64,000 bases of DNA, taken from assembly GCF_018614775.1 (NCBI RefSeq), contig NZ_JAGGOF010000090.1:1-64000 (forward strand), in the 5' to 3' direction. Within the stretch, counting starts at the first letter, position 1, and the number at the start of each line of letters is the position of its first letter. The DNA comes from Pseudomonas fluorescens (lineage in GTDB: Bacteria > Pseudomonadota > Gammaproteobacteria > Pseudomonadales > Pseudomonadaceae). Positions 17,712 through 25,390 of this stretch are shown here, piece by piece. The translations under genes were made by a program, and so were the position numbers. Under the pieces are notes generated by a model. That model did no database searches. It was not told the origin of the DNA and saw nothing but the letters and a program-made list of their open reading frames with translations.

Positions 17712-19337
17712 TCAAATCACAAACCGCGCCACCATCGCGTTCAACGCCACTGCCAGGCGCGACAGTTCATGGGTCGCGTCGCTGGTCTGTTTCGCGCCGC
17801 TGGCCGATTGGGTCGCCAGGTCGCGGATGTTGACCAGGTTGCGGTCCACTTCACGGGACACCTGGGCCTGCTCTTCCGACGCGCTGGCGATGACCAGGTT
17901 GCGTTCGTTGATCTGGTGGATCGACTGGGTGATCTGTTCCAGCGCCACGCCGGCGGCCCGGGCCATTTCCAACGTACTTTGGGTACGCTGGTTGCTTTGC
18001 TGCATCGACTGCACGGCCTGCCCCGTGCCGTTCTGAATGCCGGCGACCATCTTTTCGATTTCCTGGGTCGATTGCGCCGTGCGATGGGCCAGGGCCCTGA
18101 CTTCGTCGGCCACCACCGCAAAACCGCGTCCAGCCTCCCCGGCGCGAGCGGCTTCGATGGCGGCGTTGAGGGCCAGCAGGTTGGTCTGTTCCGCAATGGC
18201 ACGGATCACGTCCAACACCTTGCCGATATCGCGGCCCTGGACCGCCAGGCCTTCGATCATCGACGCGGTGGTCTGCACATCGTGGGTCATGGTCTGGATC
18301 GCGTCGACGGTTTCCACCACGCGCGAGCGACCTTCATGGGCCGCCTGGGTCGACTGGTTCGAAGCTTCGGAAGTAGAGACCGCGTTACGGGCGACTTCCT
18401 CCACCGCTGCGGTCATCTCGTTGACCGCCGTGGCGGCCTGCTCGATTTCATTGTGCTGTTGTTGCAAGCCACGGGAAGACTCCTGCGTCACCGCGCTCAG
18501 TTCTTCGGCCGCCGCGCCCAACTGGGTGGCGGAACCGGCAATCTGTTCGATGGTCTGGCGCAGGCTGCCTTGCATGTCGGCCAGGGCCTTGAGCAACCGC
18601 CCGGGTTCATCCTTGCCATCGTCCGCGATCACCTGGACCAGGTTCCCCCCGGCAATGACCCGCGCCGCCTCCAACGCACGGTTGAGCGGCGTGACAATGC
18701 TGCGCGTCAGCAGCAGCGCGAGCAGCACGGTGGCCATCGCGGCAATGACCGACACGATGACAATGCCCATGATCGCGGTGTCATAGTGCTCACCCGCGCT
18801 GGCCGAGGCCTCACCGGCACCGGCCACGTTCATTGCGATCAGCTTGTTGAGCTGCTCACCCATCAGGTCGGTGCCTTCCTTGATCCTGGTATTGATGTGG
18901 GTACGTAGCTCGTCGGCCTTGTCCTGCCGAGACAGCTCCAGCATCTTCTCCTGGTCCTTCAGGTATTTATCGAGGGTCACGGAAAAAGCCTTGTACAGCT
19001 CGGCCTCACCAGCGCTGGTCGGCAGCGCTGCGTAGGCGGCGTTGGCCTTGTTCAGCTTTTCCACCAGGACACCAATACGGGTCTCGGCTTCCTTCAGGCT
19101 GGCCGGATCGCGGTTGACCAGAACGCGGAACGAGAGGATGCGCATGCGCAGCACGTTTTCCATCACATTGGACAAGTAGCCGAGACTGGGGACCTGGGTC
19201 TGCTCCATCTCCACCGAGGCCTGGCGAATCACCGACATGCGATTGGCGGCGAAGACGCCCAGGACAATAACGAGCAGCGCAATGAAGGCGAAGCCAAGAA
19301 AGGCTCGGGGTGCGATATTCAGGTTACGAATGGACAT
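17712..19337 (-). CDS. Methyl-accepting chemotaxis protein
   Basis: This 541-residue chemoreceptor has TM1 at about residues 10-30, a ~155-residue periplasmic four-helix-bundle ligand domain, TM2 at about 188-212, HAMP to about 265, and a long signalling coiled coil whose hairpin tip reads EQTNLLALNAAIEAARAGE. The ligand domain contains RMRILSFRVLVN and resembles 4HB sensors. It should signal through CheW/CheA to the flagellar motor. No C-terminal CheR-tethering pentapeptide is seen. The ligand is unknown, and nearby genes do not define one. Confidence 0.93.
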   Translation of the reverse strand: MSIRNLNIAPRAFLGFAFIALLVIVLGVFAANRMSVIRQASVEMEQTQVPSLGYLSNVMENVLRMRILSFRVLVNRDPASLKEAETRIGVLVEKLNKANAAYAALPTSAGEAELYKAFSVTLDKYLKDQEKMLELSRQDKADELRTHINTRIKEGTDLMGEQLNKLIAMNVAGAGEASASAGEHYDTAIMGIVIVSVIAAMATVLLALLLTRSIVTPLNRALEAARVIAGGNLVQVIADDGKDEPGRLLKALADMQGSLRQTIEQIAGSATQLGAAAEELSAVTQESSRGLQQQHNEIEQAATAVNEMTAAVEEVARNAVSTSEASNQSTQAAHEGRSRVVETVDAIQTMTHDVQTTASMIEGLAVQGRDIGKVLDVIRAIAEQTNLLALNAAIEAARAGEAGRGFAVVADEVRALAHRTAQSTQEIEKMVAGIQNGTGQAVQSMQQSNQRTQSTLEMARAAGVALEQITQSIHQINERNLVIASASEEQAQVSREVDRNLVNIRDLATQSASGAKQTSDATHELSRLAVALNAMVARFVI

Positions 19338-19496
19338 GGGAAGACCTCGGGGTGATGGGGTCGAGCATCCATGCCAGTCAGCGTAAGATTGGATTAATTG
19401 TGTGTACGCTTACCCCGTTATCGGCCGGGGTTGAGGCTTTTTACAGGGGAATGTAAAAAAACATTTCAGAAGCCCTTATGGCGGGAGGCCCGCTCG

Positions 19497-19780
19497 CTAT
19501 TGCAGACCGGTAATGATGCGCACGTTGACCCGCTGGGATTTCTCCGCCCCACGCGGGTGACTTCGCCTTCTTGCAGGACTCGCAACAGGCTGACCTGGGC
19601 CCCGAAAGACATGTCGCCCATTTCGTCGAGGAAGATCGTGCCACCGTCGGCCAATTCGAACTTGCCCGCGGATCCACCACGAGCCGAACCGGTGAAGGCT
19701 CCCTCGACATGCCCGAACCACTCGCTCTGCACCAGACCCCGCGGAATCGCCCCGCAATTGAGCCGAGGCCCCTTCCTCCA
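19497..19780 (-). pseudogene. Remnant of a sigma-54-dependent AAA+ activator
   Basis: On the minus strand, LNCGAIPRGLVQSEWFGHVE, GAFTGS, FELADGGTIFLDEMGD and QVSLLRVLQEGEVTRVGRR (about 19530-19765) are plainly the central part of a sigma-54 enhancer-binding AAA+ domain, with GAFTGA reduced to GAFTGS. The match then jumps to another frame (VNVRIIT, 19497-19525), where ATNRDL is expected but a stop follows. The receiver or sensor domain, Walker A and DNA-binding domain are absent. It is a decayed fragment with a frameshift. Codon use is like the neighbours, so it is probably an old local gene rather than a recent arrival. Confidence 0.82.
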
Positions 19781-19868
19781 ACTGCCGATGAACCTGTCGG
19801 CTGAGCGAAGAGGTAATTGTCGATCGGAGCGAATACACTGCGACAGCATACGACGAGGACGCTGACCG

Positions 19869-20693
19869 ATGAAGCACGCCACTCATGACGCCGCCCCACG
19901 CTTCTGGCGCGATGCGGCCCTGCCTTTCATCGAGGCCCGGGCCATCGCCGACGGGCGCAAGGTCTGCTACTCGCGCCACTCCCACGATCATTTCTCGATC
20001 GGTGCGATCACCGCCGGGCGCAGCACGTATATTCATGAGCAGTCGAATTTCCAGGTGGCGAGCGGCACGGTGGTGCTGATGAACCCCGGGGCCGTGCATG
20101 CCTGCAACCCGATCGACGATCAACCCTGGTCCTATGTGATGCTCTACGTGGAGACCCTGTGGTTGAGGGATTTGCAGCGTCGCCTGGGTTTTGACCCGAA
20201 CCTGGACTTCCAGGGCTTCGCCACTGCACACAGTCGCGATGCCGAGCTGTTCGCGGCGTTGCAAGGGTTGTATGGGCAACTGGTGGATGACCACCTCAGC
20301 CCCCTGTGCAAGCGGGCCGCTGCCGAGGCGTTTTTCACCGATCTTCAACAGCGGCTCAACCCGGCCGGGCGCCCGGACCGGGGCAGCCACCCTGGGTTGA
20401 TGCGCGCAGCACAGTTTATCCACGACCATTGCACCGAGGCGTTGAAGCTCGAAGACATCTGCGCCGCAGCGAATCTCTCGGCGTCTTACCTGAGCCGCGC
20501 CTTCAAGCGCCACTACGGCATGACGCCCCATGCGTTCCTGGTCAACCGGCGGATCCAGTTCGCCCGCCAGCAATTGCGCGAAGGCAAGCTGATCGCCGAC
20601 GTCGCACTGCACAGCGGGTTTGCCGACCAGGCGCACTTCCAGCGAGCGTTCAAGCAACACCTGGCGGCTACACCGGGGCAGTATCGCGGCTGA
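19869..20693 (+). CDS. AraC-family regulator with AraC-binding cupin domain
   Basis: This 274-residue protein has an N-terminal sensing domain (SHDHFSIGAITAGRSTYIHEQ, then VLMNPGAVHACNP; about residues 25-100) and a C-terminal AraC DNA-binding domain (about 175-274; LEDICAAANLSASYLSRAFKRHYGMTPHAFLVNRR, then FADQAHFQRAFKQHLAATPGQYR). It converges on a LysE exporter gene, and such regulator/LysE pairs are common in pseudomonads, so it probably controls amino-acid efflux. It is preceded by the sigma-54 activator remnant. Confidence 0.9.
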   Translation: MKHATHDAAPRFWRDAALPFIEARAIADGRKVCYSRHSHDHFSIGAITAGRSTYIHEQSNFQVASGTVVLMNPGAVHACNPIDDQPWSYVMLYVETLWLRDLQRRLGFDPNLDFQGFATAHSRDAELFAALQGLYGQLVDDHLSPLCKRAAAEAFFTDLQQRLNPAGRPDRGSHPGLMRAAQFIHDHCTEALKLEDICAAANLSASYLSRAFKRHYGMTPHAFLVNRRIQFARQQLREGKLIADVALHSGFADQAHFQRAFKQHLAATPGQYRG

Positions 20694-20782
20694 TACTGGC
20701 TGAACGGGGAGCAGGGTTGCCTGTGGCGAGGGATTTATCCCCTCTCCCCATAAAAGCATGCGGGTCAAACGTCCGTGGTGTC

Positions 20783-21370
20783 TCAAGGCATCAACAAATA
20801 CACCGCACTCGCCACCAGCAACACCGCCATCACCCGATTGAACAGGCGCATGGTCGCCGGATTGCCCAGCCAGGTGCGTAGGAAACTGCCGGCGTAAGCC
20901 CAGCAGCCCACCGAGACGTAGCAGACCACCAGGTAGATCGCCGCAAATTGCCACACCAGCCGTGCCTCGCCGTCAGCCACGAATGCCCCCATACCGGCCA
21001 CACAGGCCAGCCAGGCCTTGGGGTTGAGCCATTGCATCAGCGCACCGTAGACCATCGAGGGCGCCCGCCCCTCGTCTTCGCCGCCCAAGTGCCCGTTGTC
21101 CATCGCCAGTTTCCAGGCCATGAACAACAGGAACGCGACGCCGCCCAGTTGCACCACCCGGGTCAGCCCAGGCCAGCGTTGCAACACTTCATGCAACCCG
21201 AGCCCCATCAGCACCAGCAGCAGGACAAAGCCCAGGGTTGCGCCGCCGACATGGCGCAAGGTGGCGCGAAAGCCGTACCGGGCGCCTGAGCTGAGGGCCA
21301 CGATATTCACCGGTCCGGGCGTAATGGAGGCGACCAGGGCAAACGCCGCCATGGAAAAAATCAAACTCAT
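20783..21370 (-). CDS. LysE/RhtB-family amino-acid exporter
   Basis: This 195-residue inner-membrane protein has about six hydrophobic segments. The family signature ASITPGPVNIVALSSGARYG lies near the N-terminus and a conserved NPKAWLA segment in the middle. It should export an amino acid or derivative by proton exchange. It is convergent with the AraC regulator and ends about 90 bp from it. The start is the first ATG and the length is typical. Confidence 0.9.
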   Translation of the reverse strand: MSLIFSMAAFALVASITPGPVNIVALSSGARYGFRATLRHVGGATLGFVLLLVLMGLGLHEVLQRWPGLTRVVQLGGVAFLLFMAWKLAMDNGHLGGEDEGRAPSMVYGALMQWLNPKAWLACVAGMGAFVADGEARLVWQFAAIYLVVCYVSVGCWAYAGSFLRTWLGNPATMRLFNRVMAVLLVASAVYLLMP

Positions 21371-21472
21371 CGCGATACCTTCTGCATGTCTGTGGGGTGC
21401 GATCAGAGTAAGTAGCCCGTGGCAGCCTGTATTGAAGAAAACTGCCTAGCGCCGGGGAGAGTCTTTTGGAAC

Positions 21473-21558
21473 AACGCTTGCTCGCGATTCAGGCGCCTCG
21501 GTGACCTGTAGACCGCGTGGGCCGCGTGGGCCGCATCGCGAGCAAGCTTTGCTCCCAC
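21473..21558. repeat. REP pair with a short tandem repeat in its loop
   Basis: A truncated REP (about 21473-21488) faces a complete one (21533-21558). Between them CCGCGTGGG occurs twice in tandem at 21513-21530. The rest of the interval before ada holds no gene. Confidence 0.65.
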
Positions 21559-21664
21559 GGTGTTTTCCCAAGCGTCCGTCCCTTGAGCATCCGCAACCGT
21601 CAGGAAAAAATTCCCTGTCGATTTTCCGGTGGAGCCGTCCCGGACACGGCTCTATGCTCACACC

Positions 21665-22747
21665 ATGAACCTACAAGACTCGCTGCTCCCGCCCCACGCC
21701 GAGATGGTCCGCGCCATGCTCGAACGAGACACCGCCTACGAGGGGGTGTTCTTCACTGCGGTCAAGACCACTGGCATCTTCTGTCGCCCCAGTTGCACGG
21801 CACGCAAGCCGAAGCCGGAGAACGTGGAGTTCTTCGCCCACGCTGACGAGGCCCTGTCGGCCGGCTACCGCGCGTGCCTGCGCTGCAAGCCGCTGGACGC
21901 TGCCGCCATCGCGCCGGACTGGATCAAGGCGTTGCTCAGCGCCGTGGACGCCGAGCCCGACCGGCGCTGGACCGACGCCCTGCTGCAGGAGCGAGGCGTC
22001 GAACCGCTGACGCTGCGGCGCTGGTTCAAGCAGCATTTCGGCATGACCTTTCACGCGTACCTGCGCACCCGCCGCCTGGGTATCGCCCTGGGCGGCATCA
22101 AGGAAGGTGCGTCCATCGACCACGCGGCGTTCGACTCCGGCTATGAGTCACTGAGCGGTTTTCGCGATGCCTTCGTGAAATCCTTCCACATCACGCCGGG
22201 CCGCGCCGCCCACAGCGAGCCCCTGCTGTTCACACGGCTGACCACGCCGTTGGGGCCGATGCTGGCGATGGCCGAACGGCGCGGCCTGGTGCTGCTGGAA
22301 TTCCTCGACCGACCGGCCCTGACCAAGGAGCTGGACGAGCTGCAGCAGCGCTACGGCTACACGCTCGCGCCAGGGCACAACGCTCATTTGCAACAGATCG
22401 AAAGCGAACTGGCTGATTATTTCGCCGGCAAGCTCACGGCATTCACGGTTGCGCTGCACATGCCCGGCAGTGCCTTCGCCGTGCGCGTCTGGGCCGAACT
22501 GCAAAAGATCCCCTACGGCGAAACCCGTAGCTACGGCGGCATTGCCGCCGTTCTTGGCAGCCCCGGTGCCAGCCGCGCCGTCGGGCTGGCCAATGGGCAG
22601 AATCGCCTGGCCATCGTCATCCCCTGCCATCGGGTGATCGGTGCGGACGGCGCGTTGACCGGCTATGGTGGTGGGCAGCCGCGCAAGGCCTTTCTGCTGC
22701 GGTTGGAAAAAGCCGCCCGGCAGGTTTCGCTGCCCCTGGCGTTTTGA
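21665..22747 (+). CDS. ada: Ada: methylphosphotriester/O6-methylguanine-DNA methyltransferase and adaptive-response activator
   Basis: This 360-residue protein joins three parts: an N-terminal zinc domain with Cys40, Cys44, Cys71 and Cys74 (GIFCRPSC, CLRC) that takes methyl groups from phosphotriesters; an AraC-type DNA-binding domain (about 85-180); and a C-terminal O6-methylguanine methyltransferase with acceptor Cys321 in IVIPCHRVIG. Methylation of the N-terminal Cys turns Ada into an activator of its own operon. ATG 21665 begins the family homology; earlier codons in frame are not conserved. The alkylbase glycosylase gene follows within 25 bases. Confidence 0.93.
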   Translation: MNLQDSLLPPHAEMVRAMLERDTAYEGVFFTAVKTTGIFCRPSCTARKPKPENVEFFAHADEALSAGYRACLRCKPLDAAAIAPDWIKALLSAVDAEPDRRWTDALLQERGVEPLTLRRWFKQHFGMTFHAYLRTRRLGIALGGIKEGASIDHAAFDSGYESLSGFRDAFVKSFHITPGRAAHSEPLLFTRLTTPLGPMLAMAERRGLVLLEFLDRPALTKELDELQQRYGYTLAPGHNAHLQQIESELADYFAGKLTAFTVALHMPGSAFAVRVWAELQKIPYGETRSYGGIAAVLGSPGASRAVGLANGQNRLAIVIPCHRVIGADGALTGYGGGQPRKAFLLRLEKAARQVSLPLAF

Positions 22748-22770
22748 TCGCCCCGGAGACCACCTCGTCA

Positions 22771-23388
22771 ATGCCTGTCCCTTACCCCGACGCCAGTCTC
22801 TTCCTGGCAAACCTCGATGACGACTGGCGACGGCATGTCGAGGCGACCGGCCCCTGCCTGTTGCAACCCAAGCCGGCCCGGGATCCTTACGAGGCGCTGA
22901 TGCGGGCGATTGCCTATCAGCAACTGCACGCCAGGGCCGGCGATGCCATTCTGGGTCGGCTGCTGGCGCTGTTTCCGGGTCAAACCTTCCCCACGCCTGA
23001 GCAGGTGCTGGCGACAGACGTTGCACAGCTGCGCGGTTGTGGCTTTTCCGCCAGCAAGATCGCCACCCTCCAGGGCATCGCCCAGGCGGCGCTGGACGGA
23101 CAGGTGCCCGACTACGCCACGGCGCTGGCGATGGAAGATGAAGCCCTGATCGAACGCTTGATCACCTTGCGCGGTGTCGGCCGCTGGACCGTGGAGATGC
23201 TGCTGATCTACAGCCTGGAGCGACCCGATATCCTCCCGGCCGATGACTTCGGGGTGCGCGAAGGTTATCGACGGCTGAAGGGGTTGGAGCAACAGCCCAG
23301 CCGCAAGCAGATGATTGATATCGGCCTGGCCTGGAGCCCCTATCGGACGGTGGCGGCGTGGTATCTGTGGCGGATGCCCGGTCGGTGA
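22771..23388 (+). CDS. AlkA-family DNA-3-methyladenine glycosylase
   Basis: This 205-residue helix-hairpin-helix glycosylase has LRGVGRWTVEMLLIYSL followed by the catalytic Asp in LPADDFGV, which removes alkylated purines and starts base excision repair. It lacks the N-terminal TBP-like domain of E. coli AlkA, as do many short bacterial AlkA/Mag proteins. It lies directly after ada, so the two form the adaptive-response operon. ATG 22771 was chosen; a TTG at 22744 that overlaps the ada stop would add nine residues and cannot be excluded, since the GGAG before the ATG is rather distant. Confidence 0.9.
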   Translation: MPVPYPDASLFLANLDDDWRRHVEATGPCLLQPKPARDPYEALMRAIAYQQLHARAGDAILGRLLALFPGQTFPTPEQVLATDVAQLRGCGFSASKIATLQGIAQAALDGQVPDYATALAMEDEALIERLITLRGVGRWTVEMLLIYSLERPDILPADDFGVREGYRRLKGLEQQPSRKQMIDIGLAWSPYRTVAAWYLWRMPGR

Positions 23389-23400
23389 TCGCGCTATCGT

Positions 23401-23497
23401 TCTTCGCGAGCAGGCTCGCTCCCACAGGGTTATTTTGTTGATCAGCCATTCAGTGAACGACACAAAACCATTGTGGGAGCGAGCCTGCTCGCGATAG
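23401..23497. repeat. REP pair after the ada-alkA operon
   Basis: Facing REP cores lie at about 23401-23427 and 23471-23497, separating the alkylation-repair genes from the PAS-AraC regulator. Confidence 0.85.
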
Positions 23498-23569
23498 CGG
23501 CGTGACAAGCACCCCACTTGCACTTGACACTCCACTGCCCCGAACAAGCCCGCGCTCACAAAAAAGGCC

Positions 23570-24328
23570 ATGCCGGATATGTACCCCTCGCTCACCGCCT
23601 TTACGCCCTGCGACCTCGACACGCTGCTCCGCAGCCTGCAAGCCGTCGCGCCACTGCTGGACACCCTCGCCGACGTGGTGTTTTTCATCAAGGACCGCGA
23701 AGCCTGCTATGCCTTCGTCAACCAGACCCTGGCCCGGCGTTGCGGCTTCAAACGCAGCAGCGAGCTGCTCGGGCTCACCGCCGAACAGGTGTTCCCCGAA
23801 CGCTTCGGCCCGCTGTACACCGAACAGGATCGCAAAGTACTGGGCAGCGGACGGGAGCTGGCCGACCAACTCGAATTGCACTTGTACTATGGCAACCAGC
23901 CGGTGTGGTGCCTGACCCACAAACTGGCGTTGCGTGACCCCAGCGGCAGCATCGTCGGCCTCGCCGGCATTTCCCGCGACCTGCAACTGCCGCAATCCAG
24001 TCACCCGGCGTTCCCGAAACTGGCGGCGGTAGACGCCCATATCAAAAGCCACTTCGCCCACCCCATCAGCCTGGCCGACCTGACCGCCCTCGCCGGCTTG
24101 TCGGTGGCGCAGCTGGAACGGCACTGCAAGCGCATCTTCCAGCTCACGCCCCGGCAGATGATTCACAAGGCACGCCTGGAAGAAGCCTCCCGACTGTTAC
24201 TCGACCACACCCTGCCGATCACCGAAATCGCCTTGCGCTGTGGTTACACCGACCACAGCGCCTTCAGCCGTCAGTTTCGTGCCTTGACCAGCCTGTCGCC
24301 GAGCCAGTACCGCGAGAATCAACGCTGA
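23570..24328 (+). CDS. PAS-domain AraC-family transcriptional regulator
   Basis: This 252-residue protein has an N-terminal PAS domain (about residues 22-130; VVFFIKDREACYAFVN, then DPSGSIVGLAGISRDL) and a C-terminal AraC DNA-binding domain (about 145-250; LADLTALAGLSVAQLERHCKRIFQLTPRQMIHKAR, CGYTDHSAFSRQFRAL). It lies 233 bp before the amino-acid transport operon on the same strand and is the only regulator beside it, so it probably activates that operon in response to the imported compound. The start is uncertain: ATG 23579 is possible and better spaced from AAGG. Confidence 0.88.
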   Translation: MPDMYPSLTAFTPCDLDTLLRSLQAVAPLLDTLADVVFFIKDREACYAFVNQTLARRCGFKRSSELLGLTAEQVFPERFGPLYTEQDRKVLGSGRELADQLELHLYYGNQPVWCLTHKLALRDPSGSIVGLAGISRDLQLPQSSHPAFPKLAAVDAHIKSHFAHPISLADLTALAGLSVAQLERHCKRIFQLTPRQMIHKARLEEASRLLLDHTLPITEIALRCGYTDHSAFSRQFRALTSLSPSQYRENQR

Positions 24329-24499
24329 ACCCTGTTCCCTTACGGGGCGCTACCGACCCCCTTTGCTCCCATCTGTAACACTGGAAACAACCCTCGGTCC
24401 CTGCCAACGTGCGGGGGCCAATCCACTCAACACCTCTAAATCAAACGTTTCCCGGCATTTCTACGAATAACTCGATTCGGGCACGCCGCTTGCTTATCT

Positions 24500-24531
24500 A
24501 ATATCGTATACGAAATCCTCAATACGATATT
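24500..24531 (+). promoter_or_regulatory. Palindromic operator candidate before the hydroxyproline-type operon
   Basis: AATATCGTAT at 24500-24509 is repeated in inverted form as ATACGATATT at 24522-24531. The left copy also contains the perfect palindrome TCGTATACGA (24504-24513). The site is AT-rich against its surroundings and lies 30-60 bp before the binding-protein start, where a promoter is expected. GTATAC-centred palindromes are typical GntR-family operators, but no GntR gene is in this window. Confidence 0.5.
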
Positions 24532-24561
24532 TCACCGCATTTATTCGACAGCGAGGCATTT

Positions 24562-25380
24562 ATGAAGAACCCTGCACTGGCCGTAGCCCTCAGCGTTGTC
24601 CTCAGCCCCTTGTTTATCGCCCACGCCCACGCCGACAAGCTCGACGACATCATCGGCTCGGGCAAACTGCGTTGTGCGGTGACCCTGGATTTCCCGCCCA
24701 TGGGTTTTCGCGATGAAAGCAACAAACCGGCGGGCTTCGACGTCGACTACTGCCAAGACCTGGCGAAAGTCCTCGGCGTAGACGCCGAAGTGGTGGAAAC
24801 CCCTTTCCCGGACCGCATCCCGGCACTGATCTCGGGCCGCGCCGATGTCATCGTCGCGTCCACCTCCGACACCCTGGAGCGGGCCAAGACCGTCGGCCTG
24901 ACCGTGCCTTACTTCGCCTTCCAGATGGTCGTGTTGACCCGCGACAACACCGGCATCAACAGCTTCGCCGACCTCAAGGGCAAGGCCGTGGGCAATACCA
25001 GCGGCACCTATGAAGCCATCGCCCTGGAGAAAGACCAGAAAAACTGGGGCAGCGGCAGCTTCCGCGCCTACCAGTCCCAGAACGATACGCTGCTGGCCGT
25101 TGCCCAGGGGCACATCGAGGCCACCGTGGTGACCAACACCGTGGCAGCCGCCACCCTCAAGTCGGGCAAATACAAGAACCTGAAAATCGCCGGTGATGCG
25201 CCCTATGTCATCGACTACGTGTCCCTCGGCGCCAAGCGCAGCGAGTACGGCCTGATCAACTACCTCAACCTGTTCGTCAACCAGCAGGTGCGCACCGGCC
25301 GGTACAAGGAACTGTTCGTCAAATGGGTCGGCACCGACATCCCGCCGGCCAACCTGACCGTGCCACAGGTTTACTACTGA
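24562..25380 (+). CDS. Polar amino-acid ABC transporter, periplasmic binding protein
   Basis: This 272-residue solute-binding protein (SBP_bac_3) has a signal peptide ending near HAHA-DKLDD (about residue 24). Typical segments are GKLRCAVTLDFPPMGFRDE, GFDVDYCQDLAK and GTYEAIALEKDQ. It starts an operon with an aconitase-X gene, two permeases and an ATPase. With those catabolic neighbours the expected ligand is a hydroxylated proline rather than an ordinary amino acid. GCGAGG lies before ATG 24562. Confidence 0.9.
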   Translation: MKNPALAVALSVVLSPLFIAHAHADKLDDIIGSGKLRCAVTLDFPPMGFRDESNKPAGFDVDYCQDLAKVLGVDAEVVETPFPDRIPALISGRADVIVASTSDTLERAKTVGLTVPYFAFQMVVLTRDNTGINSFADLKGKAVGNTSGTYEAIALEKDQKNWGSGSFRAYQSQNDTLLAVAQGHIEATVVTNTVAAATLKSGKYKNLKIAGDAPYVIDYVSLGAKRSEYGLINYLNLFVNQQVRTGRYKELFVKWVGTDIPPANLTVPQVYY

Positions 25381-25390
25381 GGATCGGCGC

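Noticed and set aside
19369..19496. Continuation of the sigma-54 remnant toward its DNA-binding domain
   Set aside because: No AAA+ or Fis-type helix-turn-helix sequence could be followed past the stop at 19497 in any frame.
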